From NCBI GenBank assembly GCA_038893495.1, contig JAWARJ010000001.1, positions 62,001 to 126,000 on the forward strand: DNA of 64,000 nt, written 5' to 3'. The stretch is from Thermoproteus sp. (GTDB lineage: Archaea; Thermoproteota; Thermoprotei; Thermoproteales; Thermoproteaceae). The translations under genes and the position numbers were made by a program. Numbering within the stretch: position 1 is the first letter of the stretch; every line of letters begins with the position of its first letter. A model generated the notes under the pieces. That model was not told the origin of the DNA. It did no database searches and was given only the letters and a program-made list of their open reading frames with translations. Below are positions 39,889 to 49,154 of the stretch, one piece after another.

Positions 39889-40695
39889 TTACGTCTCGGG
39901 CCTAGCGGCCAGTCGCCTCTGCATCAAAGACTTTAGCACATCCTCCACTTCGTCCTCCTCCACGCCTCTTTCTAGTAAGTCCCACATCATTTTTATCAGC
40001 GCCCTCCTCCTCGCCGCCTTCCCCTTAACCGTCTTAAAGACGTCCTCTCTGAGGGGGCCCATCACGACCTTCCTACCGTCGTGCCATATGTACATAGTGT
40101 CTTGAAAGCTCGCTAGAGGCGACACGGTGGGCACCACCTCCGCGATTGTGTCTATGACGAAAGCCGCCAGCATTTCAGCCCCCCACTCGGCCTCGGGCGT
40201 CCACCCCAACATCTTGAGGAGGACTTGGGCGCTCTGCTCGGCTATTCCGATCACCGCATACCCCGGCGAGCTGTGTCTGGGCTCAAAGACCCCGTCGGGC
40301 CTAATTAGGTACAGATAGGGCTTCCCCTCTAAGGACACTGTTGCTAATATGTGCAAAACGTCGGTTCCGATGCCCCTCGCCCTTAAGTACGAGTAGAAGT
40401 TAACGAAGTCCCTCTGCAATCTGTTTACGATCTTCTGGACCTCCGCGTCGGTGGGGCACCTTCCCTCCTTTTCATAAAAGCCTTTGAATGCGCTTTCAAT
40501 CCTCTCGAAGCCTTGTTTTACAAGCGCCGCATCTCCTGCGCCGGCCGCCACAGCCAGGTCCACCTCCTCTCCTTCCTTCACCAAGTAGACCGGGTATATT
40601 TTTCTCTCCTCATAGGCTACGTCGGGCCCCGCGGCTCTGCTGTCGGCAAATACCACAACTCCTCTTCCATATACTGTGGCAAAGATCAAAGTCAT
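39889..40695 (-). CDS. Proteasome-beta/HslV-like Ntn hydrolase
   Basis: A 268-residue protein with the N-terminal nucleophile fold signature. After the initiator Met comes Thr2, then LIFATVYGRGVVVFADSRA, matching proteasome beta subunits at the catalytic Thr1, Asp17 and Arg19. Later segments GAGDAAL and YAVIGIAEQSAQVLLKML match the family's glycine-containing elements. The loop that carries catalytic Lys33 in proteasomes is shortened (PDVAYEERKIYPV) and the Lys is not at the usual place. The C-terminal 60 residues are an extra charged helix. It resembles the Anbu/HslV or a stand-alone proteasome-like branch rather than the housekeeping 20S subunit. It is divergent from the ParA-like gene, with a TATA-like TTTTTATTTTTA about 28 bases upstream. 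Confidence 0.72.
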   Translation of the reverse strand: MTLIFATVYGRGVVVFADSRAAGPDVAYEERKIYPVYLVKEGEEVDLAVAAGAGDAALVKQGFERIESAFKGFYEKEGRCPTDAEVQKIVNRLQRDFVNFYSYLRARGIGTDVLHILATVSLEGKPYLYLIRPDGVFEPRHSSPGYAVIGIAEQSAQVLLKMLGWTPEAEWGAEMLAAFVIDTIAEVVPTVSPLASFQDTMYIWHDGRKVVMGPLREDVFKTVKGKAARRRALIKMMWDLLERGVEEDEVEDVLKSLMQRRLAARPET

Positions 40696-40798
40696 GTTAT
40701 GTATTCAGGATAAAAATAAAAACAGGGAGGTTGGTATTTGAGGTATCACGAGACTCCCAGCAAAGCCAAATCAGAGATCTAAACACAATTGAAACTTA

Positions 40799-41437
40799 GT
40801 GACTAGACGGCCCGCGGCCTCAAACAGCAGGCGTAAGTTGGATTTTAAGCCCCCTACATATGTGTTGATACACATCTGGCATCCAAAGGGCGGGACCGGC
40901 AAGACCACCGTCGCCGTCTCGCTGGCTGTCGCGCTCTCTAGGAGCTGGGGCAGGGCGCTCTATGTAGAGATCGGCCCCGTCCCCCTCGGAGTGAAGCTCC
41001 TCGGCGTCCCGCCTGACGGCCAGATACACAGGGGGAGAGGAGGCGTCTTGGCCGTATATGCACCGGACGTCGAGAAGGCGCAGCCGCTCTTCACGACGGA
41101 GAGGGCCATGGCCGTAGTGGCGGACTACCCGCCCTGCATAAAGCCCGAAGAGGGCGGCCTGCTTCTGCCCGTAGCGGATTGGCTCTCGGCGTCGACGCTT
41201 GAGGCCTTCGGCAATGTGAAGATAGCCGTCCTCAACAAGGATAGGGGTTGGGAGTCGAAGTTGCCGACGCCCTACGAGCTGGTCAGACTCCCGCACAGCT
41301 ACGCCGTGGAGAGGGCAGTGGCGGAGGGCGTCCCTCCCGTCCTCGTGAAGCCGCTGTCGAGCGAGCACAGACAGTTCGTGGAGGGCGTAAAGCGGCTGGC
41401 CGACCGCATAATAGAGCTGGCTGGCGTCAAGAAATGA
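40799..41437 (+). CDS. ParA/MinD-like P-loop ATPase
   Basis: 212 residues with the deviant Walker A motif PKGGTGKTTVAVSLAVAL near residue 30 and a VVADYPP segment as motif II. Such ATPases partition plasmids or position cell machines, and some accompany conjugation systems. It is shorter than most ParA proteins (250 or more), and the first 25 residues are basic and may be leader-like. GTG at 40799 is the first start; a later GTG or TTG just before LIHIWHPKGG is possible. It starts a three-gene operon ending in the VirB4-like ATPase, with the next gene overlapping as ATGA. Confidence 0.8.
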   Translation: MTRRPAASNSRRKLDFKPPTYVLIHIWHPKGGTGKTTVAVSLAVALSRSWGRALYVEIGPVPLGVKLLGVPPDGQIHRGRGGVLAVYAPDVEKAQPLFTTERAMAVVADYPPCIKPEEGGLLLPVADWLSASTLEAFGNVKIAVLNKDRGWESKLPTPYELVRLPHSYAVERAVAEGVPPVLVKPLSSEHRQFVEGVKRLADRIIELAGVKK

Positions 41438-41832
41438 AGCTTCCAGCCGCAGTCGAGGCCGTCGTCGGGAAGCTCGCCAAGCTGTTTAGGCGGAGGAAAG
41501 AGCCGTTGATCTACAGATACCTCCGCGAGGAGGAGAGGAGATACCGCCGGGAGACCCGCGGGAGGCTGAAGTACGACGAGAAGTGGTTTAAGCCCTCCTG
41601 GAGGGACAGAGAGGCTTGGCGCCTCGCCCGTAGCTGCAAGGACCCTAAGGAGTGCTACCCCGCGATTAGGTTCATCGCGTATAGATACGGAAAGGAGGCC
41701 TTCCAGTTCTTGCAGAAGCTGGCCGAGAAGGACGTGGATCTAGACGCCGTGGTCCGCCTCGTGGAGAAGTACGGCGCGTCCGACCGCCGCGTCGAGGACT
41801 GCATAAAGTTGGGCCTCTGCGAGGAGGCGTGA
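41434..41832 (+). CDS. Small basic protein of the transfer operon, unknown
   Basis: 132 residues, start at the ATG overlapping the ParA-like stop (ATGA). The N-terminal half is strongly basic (FRRRKEPLIYRYLREEERRY), and the C-terminal half is helical with two Cys pairs (SCKDPKEC and DCIKLGLC). The family is not recognised. It lies between the ParA-like and VirB4-like ATPase genes, so it may be a coupling or nucleic-acid-binding subunit. Confidence 0.75.
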   Translation: MKLPAAVEAVVGKLAKLFRRRKEPLIYRYLREEERRYRRETRGRLKYDEKWFKPSWRDREAWRLARSCKDPKECYPAIRFIAYRYGKEAFQFLQKLAEKDVDLDAVVRLVEKYGASDRRVEDCIKLGLCEEA

Positions 41833-41836
41833 CGCC

Positions 41837-43741
41837 ATGAAGAAACACGCCAAGAATTGGTACGACCTCTCGCTTTATGCATTGGCCGGCTCGCTGGCGG
41901 GCGTCCTCTACAGCCCCGCCGCGTTTGTATTCACCGGGGCGGTCCTCTGGGCTCTTGGGGATAAGATCTTCGCCCGCTTGTCGCCGGAGCCCATCGAGCC
42001 TAGACGTGTGGAGAAGGCTTTGGGAGACCTCAAGGCCGCCTACGACCCGGACGCCAAGTGTTGGCACTTCCTCTGGAGGGCCGAGCCCGTCGTGAGCGCT
42101 CTGGGCGCCGAGGCCTATCCCGAAATACACAAGCTCATTAACGCCCTCGCCCTAAGCTACAACGAGGCCTTTACGTACATCATGCTTGAGAGGAAGTACA
42201 TTAGGTTTACCACATGCGGCGTCGACGAGAGCCAAGCCCTCCACAGAGCGCTGGAGGTAGAGGAGGCCTTGAAGTCGCAGTACAACCTCAAGCGGGAGGA
42301 CCCCTGGCTGGGCACGCGCAAGCCGCCGGCGGAGAGGCCCTTCTGGATTGTGCTGGGTGCCGTGCTCGCAATAGGCTTCCTGGCCAGAGCCCTCCCGTTC
42401 GCCATACCCGTTGCGGCTCTCGCCTACTACAAGTGGCGTAAGTTCAAACGCCGCTACTCATACACGGTGCTCCCCTTCGAGGCGTATGCGGCCTCCTTCG
42501 AGGGCTTCTACCAGTCGCCGTCGATTGTGGACAGGATAGCCGCCACGGAGGCTACCTCCTTCAGTAGGGCCCAGAGGCATTGGGCCGTGGTCTTCACGCC
42601 GGCGCCTGACCATGTCATGATCAAGAAGTTTAGCAAGTACTACGAATCGGTGAGGGAGAAGGGCCATATCTACGTCAAGATGCGCCGCTACGCCGAGGCG
42701 CTTGAGCGTATACAACGCGGCGAGAAGTTCCTCTACCTCATGGCCTTCGGCGAGAGCTCATATCGAGGCTCGACGACACAGTTGAAGAGGGCGCCTGGCG
42801 TCGCCGGCGCCATGTTTTGGCGTCTCGACTACTGGAAGGAGGCGTTTAGTTTCGACCTGGCTAGGTTTCCCATCCTATACGGCGGCTTGCATCTGGAGAC
42901 CGAGAGGAGGTATATCAACCTCGGCGTGGAGCACCTCACGAGGAGAGACGTCGTGGTTGACATAGACTCACTGCCGGCGCCGCACCTGTTGGTCTTCGGC
43001 GGGTCGGGGATGGGCAAGTCGAAGACTATGGCCTGGCTGATTCAACAGCTACACAACAAAGGCGTGAAGATCGCGATAATTGACCCCCACGGGGACTACC
43101 GTTGTGTGGCCGAGGAGCTCCGTCTGGCGGACCTCCCCCGTAACGTCCTCCCGCCTCTAGACGAGGCTTCGCTCACGAAAATCTCGACGGAGTTCGGCTT
43201 CGGCAGGGCTGAAGACGCCTTGAAGGCCCTCGGCTTCGAGCTGGGCGAGGAGCCCCCCGAGCAGTACCGCATCTCCCTGTTGGGCATAGACCCAGTAAGG
43301 CAGTCCTTCGCCGTCACCGCATGGACGCTATACGAGCTGTCTCGGGCTATGGACAAGAGGGCGGAGAAACTGGAGAGGGTGTTGATTGTAGACGAGGCGT
43401 ATCTGGCCAGGGGCCCGGTCCACGAGATGCTTGAGTTTATGAGCCGCGGCGCGCGTAAGTTCGGGCTGGCGGTGTTCCTCATTACGCAGTTGCCCATGGA
43501 CGTGCCTAAGTCTCTCGTGGATATGGCCGCTGTTAAGCTAATTCTGGGCGGCTCTAGCGAGTACATTGCGGACGCCGCGGCGTATTTGAACCTCACGGGC
43601 AACGATGTGTCTTGGCTGAACTCGGCGAGGGCGCCTAGAGAGTCTGGAGGCGTTGTGAGGGCGGTCGCGTCGCTGGCGCCGGGGGCCTTGAGGCACCACG
43701 TGGAGATACAGCTACCAACGGAGGTCTTCCAGTGTGCATGA
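41837..43741 (+). CDS. Membrane-anchored VirB4/HerA-type ATPase (CedB/TedB-like)
   Basis: 634 residues. Two pairs of hydrophobic helices occur in the first 170 residues (near 10-40 and 115-155). The ATPase core follows: VFGGSGMGKSKTMAWLIQQL (Walker A, about residue 392), IAIIDPHGDYR, ERVLIVDEAYLA (Walker B, about 515), and FLITQLPMDVPKSLVDMAAVKLILGGS with the HerA/FtsK-type sensor Gln. N-terminal membrane anchors plus this core are the arrangement of CedB, which powers DNA transfer in crenarchaea and is related to VirB4/TraC. It is separated from the preceding gene by only four bases. With the pilin and channel genes on the opposite strand it makes a near-complete transfer apparatus. Confidence 0.82.
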   Translation: MKKHAKNWYDLSLYALAGSLAGVLYSPAAFVFTGAVLWALGDKIFARLSPEPIEPRRVEKALGDLKAAYDPDAKCWHFLWRAEPVVSALGAEAYPEIHKLINALALSYNEAFTYIMLERKYIRFTTCGVDESQALHRALEVEEALKSQYNLKREDPWLGTRKPPAERPFWIVLGAVLAIGFLARALPFAIPVAALAYYKWRKFKRRYSYTVLPFEAYAASFEGFYQSPSIVDRIAATEATSFSRAQRHWAVVFTPAPDHVMIKKFSKYYESVREKGHIYVKMRRYAEALERIQRGEKFLYLMAFGESSYRGSTTQLKRAPGVAGAMFWRLDYWKEAFSFDLARFPILYGGLHLETERRYINLGVEHLTRRDVVVDIDSLPAPHLLVFGGSGMGKSKTMAWLIQQLHNKGVKIAIIDPHGDYRCVAEELRLADLPRNVLPPLDEASLTKISTEFGFGRAEDALKALGFELGEEPPEQYRISLLGIDPVRQSFAVTAWTLYELSRAMDKRAEKLERVLIVDEAYLARGPVHEMLEFMSRGARKFGLAVFLITQLPMDVPKSLVDMAAVKLILGGSSEYIADAAAYLNLTGNDVSWLNSARAPRESGGVVRAVASLAPGALRHHVEIQLPTEVFQCA

Positions 43742-43820
43742 GCAACCCCTCCGACTACCCCTATAGGGACGTTTGCCGCGAGTCGACGAATTCCACTAAC
43801 GCTTCTTCAAGCGGCCTTAG

Positions 43821-44593
43821 TTACCTCCACTTGAGGTGCTGGGCCGCCTTCCCTCTGGCTGCTCCGGCCAGCCCATCTGCGGCCTTACCCAACAGCTCCG
43901 CGTACCGCTCGGCCTCGTCCAGCTCGCCTCTTGCCCCGAGCCAGCGGGCTAGGGAGTAGTACGCCCCCGAGGCCAATAGGCGCTCCTCGCCGCCGAGTTC
44001 TCCCAACAGTTTCTCTGCTACACGCGCCGCCTCTTCCAAGCCGCACGTCGCGGCGGCTTGGGCGAAGGCCTCAGCCAAATACGCCCTGTAGGTCCAGCTC
44101 TTGCCCTCGGCGCCTAGGTACAACACGTCCAACAGGGACTTCGCCCCCTCGCAGACGCCGGGGCGGTAGCCGTACCTATCTAAAATCGTCCGGAGTACCT
44201 GCGGCGCGCCCTCCACAGCGCCCAGTCGCCACAGCGTTGCGAAGACCGTGTCGATGGCGGCCTCGGCGAAGGGGCCGACGTGAGGGATTGACCAGTTTAG
44301 GGCGTATAGGGCCTTCTCCACACATCCGCTATCCTGCCCTGCGTAAGCGCCGCGTAGGCATAAGCCGCACGGACGGCGGCGTCCAAGAGCTTATTCTCCC
44401 CTATTGCGTCCGACAGACTTCGGCGCGCCTCTTGCGCGCCTGCCAGCGGTTCTCCGCCTCTCGCGGCCAGATATATTAATACGGCTACTAACGGCGGCGC
44501 CTTGCCGTCTACCGCCAGTAGGTCTAAGTCGCACTCTCCCTCGCCTATAAACGGCTTTATGTAGTAGTGGCCTAACAGCACCGCCTCCGGCAC
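43821..44593 (-). pseudogene. TPR-like helical protein, frameshifted
   Basis: Two minus-strand frames fit end to end. The first (44297-44593) ends AALTQGRIADV and then goes out of frame. The second (43821-44321) continues with EKALYALNWSIPHVGPFAEAAID. Joined near 44310-44325 they give about 260 residues of Ala-rich helical pairs with Tyr/Trp spacing (for example YYSLARWLGARGELDEAERY), like tetratricopeptide repeats. A change of one or two bases would restore the frame, so it is either a recent pseudogene or a sequencing error. It ends 79 bases from the VirB4-like gene on the opposite strand. Confidence 0.6.
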
Positions 44594-44830
44594 AGCGGCG
44601 TCAGGACACTTTGACGCGCAAACTTTGTAAACTTATTAACTTCTTACTACGCATTTGAACATTTGTATATCCTTTCTCTGTCTTCTTTAGTGATATGGCT
44701 ATGCAATGCGGAGAACTTGTCTAAATATCACGCCTAAAATCGCTGATATGAATATCTGTGTATATCAAGCTGGGCATATTTCAGGAAAGATGGAACTTTG
44801 TGTATGAGATTTAGAGGTCAGTTATGTGCG

Positions 44831-47704
44831 TTATGGGCATTGGGCAACTAAAGAGAAGTCTGGACGGACTATGCGCTCACGTAGAGCCTGTTCTATGAGT
44901 TTAAACTCTTTGTAGTTTACAACCGCCTTTAGTGCGCATTTCTGGTCTTTGCAACTGGAATACGTCAACTGTTTTTGCGACAGCGCCTTTGACCATCTCG
45001 CCACGTCGTGTTGCCAAGGCTCGTCGCGCCAAACCAGCCCGCTCTGGAGTATTAAGTACAGCGGGCGGGCAAACGCGTGGTGCAAAGCCGTGCATCCACG
45101 GCTCATGGCCTCGTAAGCGAGGAAGTTCAACACGGCGGCATAGTAATACGCTTGCTCCTCGCGACGACATTTAATAGCGCTAACATGGCTGTCTAAAAGA
45201 TGATCATCACCCTGTGGACTGACCACAGCTGCGGTGAACCACCTATCTGCTCTATACACCACGTAGTGGTAACCCGCTTCAAGCGGCGTTGGAACGTTGT
45301 GCTCAACCTCTTCGGCCAGCTCCTCTATCTTGGCCTTGTCCTCGCTTCTTTCGGTTTCCCCTGCTAATGCGGTAAGGAATTTCTTCGTATAGTCCTTTCC
45401 TTTATCGGAGAGAATAATCTGAATTGGCTTCAGCCACTTAAACGGCCAAATCTCTCCCACGTATATAAGCGTGTATATACGTATTCCATAATCACGTAGG
45501 ACATTTTCAGGCAATTCAATCCACGAATTCGTGTTGTGCAACCTAATAGCTATGACGTTTCCACTCTTTTGTTTTATATCACACGAAAGGCCTGCATATT
45601 TCTTAGACGCCTTCTTTTTTTCGCCACCTAAAATTCCTCTGATGTATAATCCCATTGGTATCACTTGAACTACTCCAAGCTCTCTGGCCAGCTCTTCTGG
45701 AGACCCCCCGAGGTAGAGTAAAGAGGGCTTGATGTATACGTCGTACGTAACGTCTATTTTTTCCTCTTCGAATTCGGCGAAACTGGCAGTCTTTTGCGGT
45801 CTCTGCTTAAATACAAGTCTGTACAGGCCCCCGTCTCCTCCGCGGGCAATTATGAGGGAGGGCGGTACGCCGTGTCCAAATGCGTCTATTACGACGTCTA
45901 CCAACTTTAGTGGCTTGACGTCTCTTAACGTAGCATAGGTTGCGACTAATCCAGCAGGCATTGGAGAATACGAATTAAAGCCTTGGTCTCTCGCCACCAC
46001 AAAGCCGACTCCATCCCTGGCCACCTCTAAGGCCTTGCGCAACGCGGCCACGGCGACGTCGGTAGCGTTTAAAACACTGGTGGGCCGCACCCCCAGGCTC
46101 TCAATAATATTTGCCAGATAACTTCTTATAGCGTCGGCATAGCTGGCCCTGAATTCGGTTATGTGAATCCACGGCGGGTTGGACACGATTACGTCCGGGC
46201 GGAGTTTTAGGGCGAGCTTAGCCGCCGCCACTGAGGCCACTGCAGATGCCCACATGGCGTTACCATATTCAGCAATTCGCTGAGCTAACACGGTTGCAAG
46301 TTTTTTACATATACACCTCACAGCAGCCTCAGCTCCATATCCAACAAGCTGGCAATTGTCCAACAATCTTTTAATTTCTTTTTCCAAGCATTCAGCCGTT
46401 CTTTCGCCACTTTCTCTACACCTCATCCTAGCCCCTCTTAATACGGCTGACAGCTTGTACTCTAACTCTTCTATGTCGTCAAAACTTTGCAAATTTCCGA
46501 CGCACTCCCCTACGGCCCAAAGGTCTTTGTATGCGGGGTCTTCGGTGCCCGTAAGGAACCATGCCCTGAGGGTGTCAACGTGGTAGACGCGAGGCGGCTT
46601 AGAGGGACTTCTCCCAGTTCTCCGCATGTAGGCTAACACAAGCTCCGACCTGGCGATTGCCACGGCTAGAGGGTTGACGTCAAAGCCCACAACGCTGTTA
46701 TACGCAATGTCGGGGTCTTCCCCCTCGTCTACCTTCTTGTGGAAGGCCCTCACAAGGAACGTGCCCGAGCCGCAGAACGGGTCGAGCACCGTCTTGCCTT
46801 TAAGCGAAAAGTGGTTCAGTATGTAGTTGACCAGCCACAGCGGCGTGTAGTACTCGCCTATCTTAACCCTAGTCTGTTGATCCACCAACAGCTCGTAGAG
46901 TTCTCTAAAGACGTCCTCCACATCTCTTGCGTTCCAATTTACGGCGTTTGCCAACCCTACAACCTTTGCCGCAATTTCTGATGCACCGTCCGCAACCCTC
47001 CACCAGTTTAGGTGAGGCACTGCGATGTCGACTTCCAGCTTCTCGCCAGCGGCTAGCTCCTCGGGAGACCCGTTGAGATTTAGTGCGGCCGACAGCGAAG
47101 CCAACACGGCCATTTGTAACAAAGTATGTCGCACAAACAGGTCTAGGTACTCCTCTTCAGGCGCATCTCCGTATAGGCCCTTAATAATTTCGACATATGA
47201 CCTGTAGAATCTTTCTACTTGTTTTTCGTTTCTCTTAAAAATTTCCTTCAGCCGATCTTTAAGTTCTTCTAACGCTTTGAAATGATTTGAGATGGACTCC
47301 ACCGTGGGGTAGATTAACGAGTCGCAAACATACTTCTGAATAGTAGGTCTCGTTTTGTTCCAATCGCCAGAGGTTATTTTCCCTAGATGTATCTGACCCC
47401 CTTCCCTTTTTACCTCATACAATTCCCATTCAAGACCGTCTGTTACCACATAAAGCTCAACCGTGGGAAGGCGTGGGAGGTACTTTTCTTCGCCTTCTCT
47501 AACCGCCTCGGGGAACTCCTGTTTCTTGCCCTTTATGCTTATGGCGACCTTATCGCCCACCAACACGTCTATTCTCTCCCTCTCGTTGACGTAAACCTCG
47601 TGAAGCATATAGGAGTCGGGGTCTCTACCACAACTTCTTAACAACATACCTATCCTTTCAATCACGATTTGTCTCACATTTTCATGAGGAGCGACCCGTT
47701 TCAC
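44831..47704 (-). CDS. Type IIG-like restriction-modification enzyme (N6-adenine methylase)
   Basis: 957 residues. The first 200 have a nuclease-like domain (ERIDVLVGDKVAISIKGKKQEFPE with a D...xK-type core). A helical domain follows, then the SAM site VLDPFCGSGTFLVRAF near residue 300 and the catalytic VIVSNPPWIHITEF near 505, which is the NPPY/W motif of gamma-type N6-adenine methylases. The remaining 400 residues match no motif I know and probably recognise DNA. Restriction and methylation in one chain would be type IIG; if the N-terminal domain is inactive it is an orphan methylase. Three hundred bases around it are AT-rich compared with the chromosome. Confidence 0.8.
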   Translation of the reverse strand: MKRVAPHENVRQIVIERIGMLLRSCGRDPDSYMLHEVYVNERERIDVLVGDKVAISIKGKKQEFPEAVREGEEKYLPRLPTVELYVVTDGLEWELYEVKREGGQIHLGKITSGDWNKTRPTIQKYVCDSLIYPTVESISNHFKALEELKDRLKEIFKRNEKQVERFYRSYVEIIKGLYGDAPEEEYLDLFVRHTLLQMAVLASLSAALNLNGSPEELAAGEKLEVDIAVPHLNWWRVADGASEIAAKVVGLANAVNWNARDVEDVFRELYELLVDQQTRVKIGEYYTPLWLVNYILNHFSLKGKTVLDPFCGSGTFLVRAFHKKVDEGEDPDIAYNSVVGFDVNPLAVAIARSELVLAYMRRTGRSPSKPPRVYHVDTLRAWFLTGTEDPAYKDLWAVGECVGNLQSFDDIEELEYKLSAVLRGARMRCRESGERTAECLEKEIKRLLDNCQLVGYGAEAAVRCICKKLATVLAQRIAEYGNAMWASAVASVAAAKLALKLRPDVIVSNPPWIHITEFRASYADAIRSYLANIIESLGVRPTSVLNATDVAVAALRKALEVARDGVGFVVARDQGFNSYSPMPAGLVATYATLRDVKPLKLVDVVIDAFGHGVPPSLIIARGGDGGLYRLVFKQRPQKTASFAEFEEEKIDVTYDVYIKPSLLYLGGSPEELARELGVVQVIPMGLYIRGILGGEKKKASKKYAGLSCDIKQKSGNVIAIRLHNTNSWIELPENVLRDYGIRIYTLIYVGEIWPFKWLKPIQIILSDKGKDYTKKFLTALAGETERSEDKAKIEELAEEVEHNVPTPLEAGYHYVVYRADRWFTAAVVSPQGDDHLLDSHVSAIKCRREEQAYYYAAVLNFLAYEAMSRGCTALHHAFARPLYLILQSGLVWRDEPWQHDVARWSKALSQKQLTYSSCKDQKCALKAVVNYKEFKLIEQALRERIVRPDFSLVAQCP

Positions 47705-47789
47705 GTTTGCATCTCATAGGCTGATTAATAAGATAAATACTGAAATCACAAGGGGCTGACTCTTAGTCAGTAGCCTATAGCTGAGCTTT

Positions 47790-47957
47790 AGTAAGTGGAG
47801 CGTTAGAGACCGAGACGACAAAGTTTTGGACACAAGCTGTGGCCTTGGGACCTTCCTTGTTGAGATCTACGAGAGACTGGCTGAGCTTAAGCTGGAAAGA
47901 CCCTTTAGCGAGATTGGACACATGCCAAGCGATGTCAGCAAACAGACCTTGAAATGA
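47790..47957 (+). pseudogene. DNA methyltransferase remnant
   Basis: The plus-strand frame from 47790 to the TGA at 47955-47957 reads WSVRDRDDKVLDTSCGLGTF and then LVEIYERLAELKLERPFSEI. This is clearly motif I of an adenine methylase (DPxCGxGTF with Pro changed to Thr). No start codon or complete gene surrounds it. A stop lies just before it, and the catalytic motif is absent. Confidence 0.7.
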
Positions 47958-48324
47958 CTCTACGATATGGATATAAACGAGTTTCTAATTTATTTAATTG
48001 TCATAAACCTTTTGGTGAATTATTAAATTTCCAATTTTATTATGTTAAGGGAGTTGCTGATTTATTCAATAGGCTTGAATCTGAAGCCAAGAGACTGGGT
48101 GATGCTAACTGCCGAAAACGTTTTCAAGTCTCAACTCGCCAGAGAGTTAACAAGTAGGACCGATGTTAAAGAAAGCGTTGGAGGCTTGTTCAATGCTCAG
48201 AGGATCTGAGGAGGTCCGCGAATTAAGGCCTGCCAGAAGGAGAAGGGGTGGAGGAAGTTCTCAGCCCCCTACCAGAAGGCTTGACGAGTGGTTTTAATTA
48301 CGAAAGGACTATCTCTCCTATCGC
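47958..48324 (+). other. Interval with decayed coding sequence
   Basis: These 367 bases follow the methylase remnant. A plus-strand frame around 48055-48210 has protein-like sequence (LIYSIGLNLKPRDWVMLTAE, then NVFKSQLARELTSRTD) but is cut by stops on both sides. It is probably debris of the same or another defence gene. Nothing intact is seen. Confidence 0.45.
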
Positions 48325-48825
48325 CTATTGTTTACCTGCTTTACCTCTCCGTGCGCCAACCCTCAACACAAACTCTTTCCCTCTCCCCACGTAGTGGTTG
48401 AACAGGCCTCCGCAATCCCTACAGCGGTAGTGCGTCACGTCGTATCCCTGCCTGGGCATTTTCCACGTCTTGACGGCCTCTACGTTTTCCGAGCCGCAGT
48501 AGGGACACTTCACATCTCGATGCGTACCCACAAATTTATCTCTAACTTTTACGCATAGAGGAGTCTTGGAGTAGTACTGCATTAATGTGGCCTGTGGATC
48601 TATCCCCGATATAAGCTTTACGGCGAGCCCCTCCTCGGTTAAGACCTCAGCGACGCCAGCGGCGTAACACACCTCGGCGGGCTTGTAGCCGCGCCTCTCT
48701 GCCTCGACGACGGCCATGCGCATGAGCTCCTCCGGGCTGGGCTCGCCGTCGCCCACCGGCGTAAACACGTCGAGAAAATACAGCCAAATCACGACACAGC
48801 CACGCCAGATATTTAATTCTTTCAA
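48325..48825 (-). CDS. Zinc-ribbon protein, unknown function
   Basis: 166 residues. The C-terminal third is a zinc ribbon (CPYCGSENV ... YRCRDCGGLFNHYVG), resembling transposase- and TFIIS-like ribbons. The middle includes GYKPAEVCYAAGVAEVLTEEGL, which may be helical. The first 12 residues are probably not translated: a GTG giving MIWLYFLDVFTPVGDGEP is an alternative start. It may bind nucleic acid. No family recognised. Confidence 0.7.
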   Translation of the reverse strand: MKELNIWRGCVVIWLYFLDVFTPVGDGEPSPEELMRMAVVEAERRGYKPAEVCYAAGVAEVLTEEGLAVKLISGIDPQATLMQYYSKTPLCVKVRDKFVGTHRDVKCPYCGSENVEAVKTWKMPRQGYDVTHYRCRDCGGLFNHYVGRGKEFVLRVGARRGKAGKQ

Positions 48826-49154
48826 GCCCTCCCTCTGCCGCCGGCAAGCTAGGCTAGACGGCGCAGTGGTTTACAACCGCCAATAGTTGATATAAACTTT
48901 CAACCCAAGAGCCGCCACCACATGGTGCCTTGCTGTCTCAATGCCGCCAACTCCAACATAGGAGGACAAAACCTAAGAAAGCAATTAGTATGACGTAAGT
49001 CTGGGATGCCTAGGCTAAAGGTGCAGTGCCTTGCGGCAAGGAATGCTGTCTCCTCTTCTATAAGGCCGACCTAGAGGAGCTAAAGACGCGAGGAAAACTG
49101 TAATATGCAATTTGATTGGTTTTAGCCTAAAATTAACAATACACAATTTGCTTG
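48826..49154. other. Interval with possible gene debris
   Basis: These 329 bases separate the zinc-ribbon gene from the Cas4-like gene. Near 49028-49101 a plus-strand frame reads CGKECCLLFYKADLEELKTR before a stop, which may be a gene fragment. The last 50 bases are A/T-rich and act as the likely promoter of the Cas4-like gene. No intact gene or RNA is seen. Confidence 0.4.
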
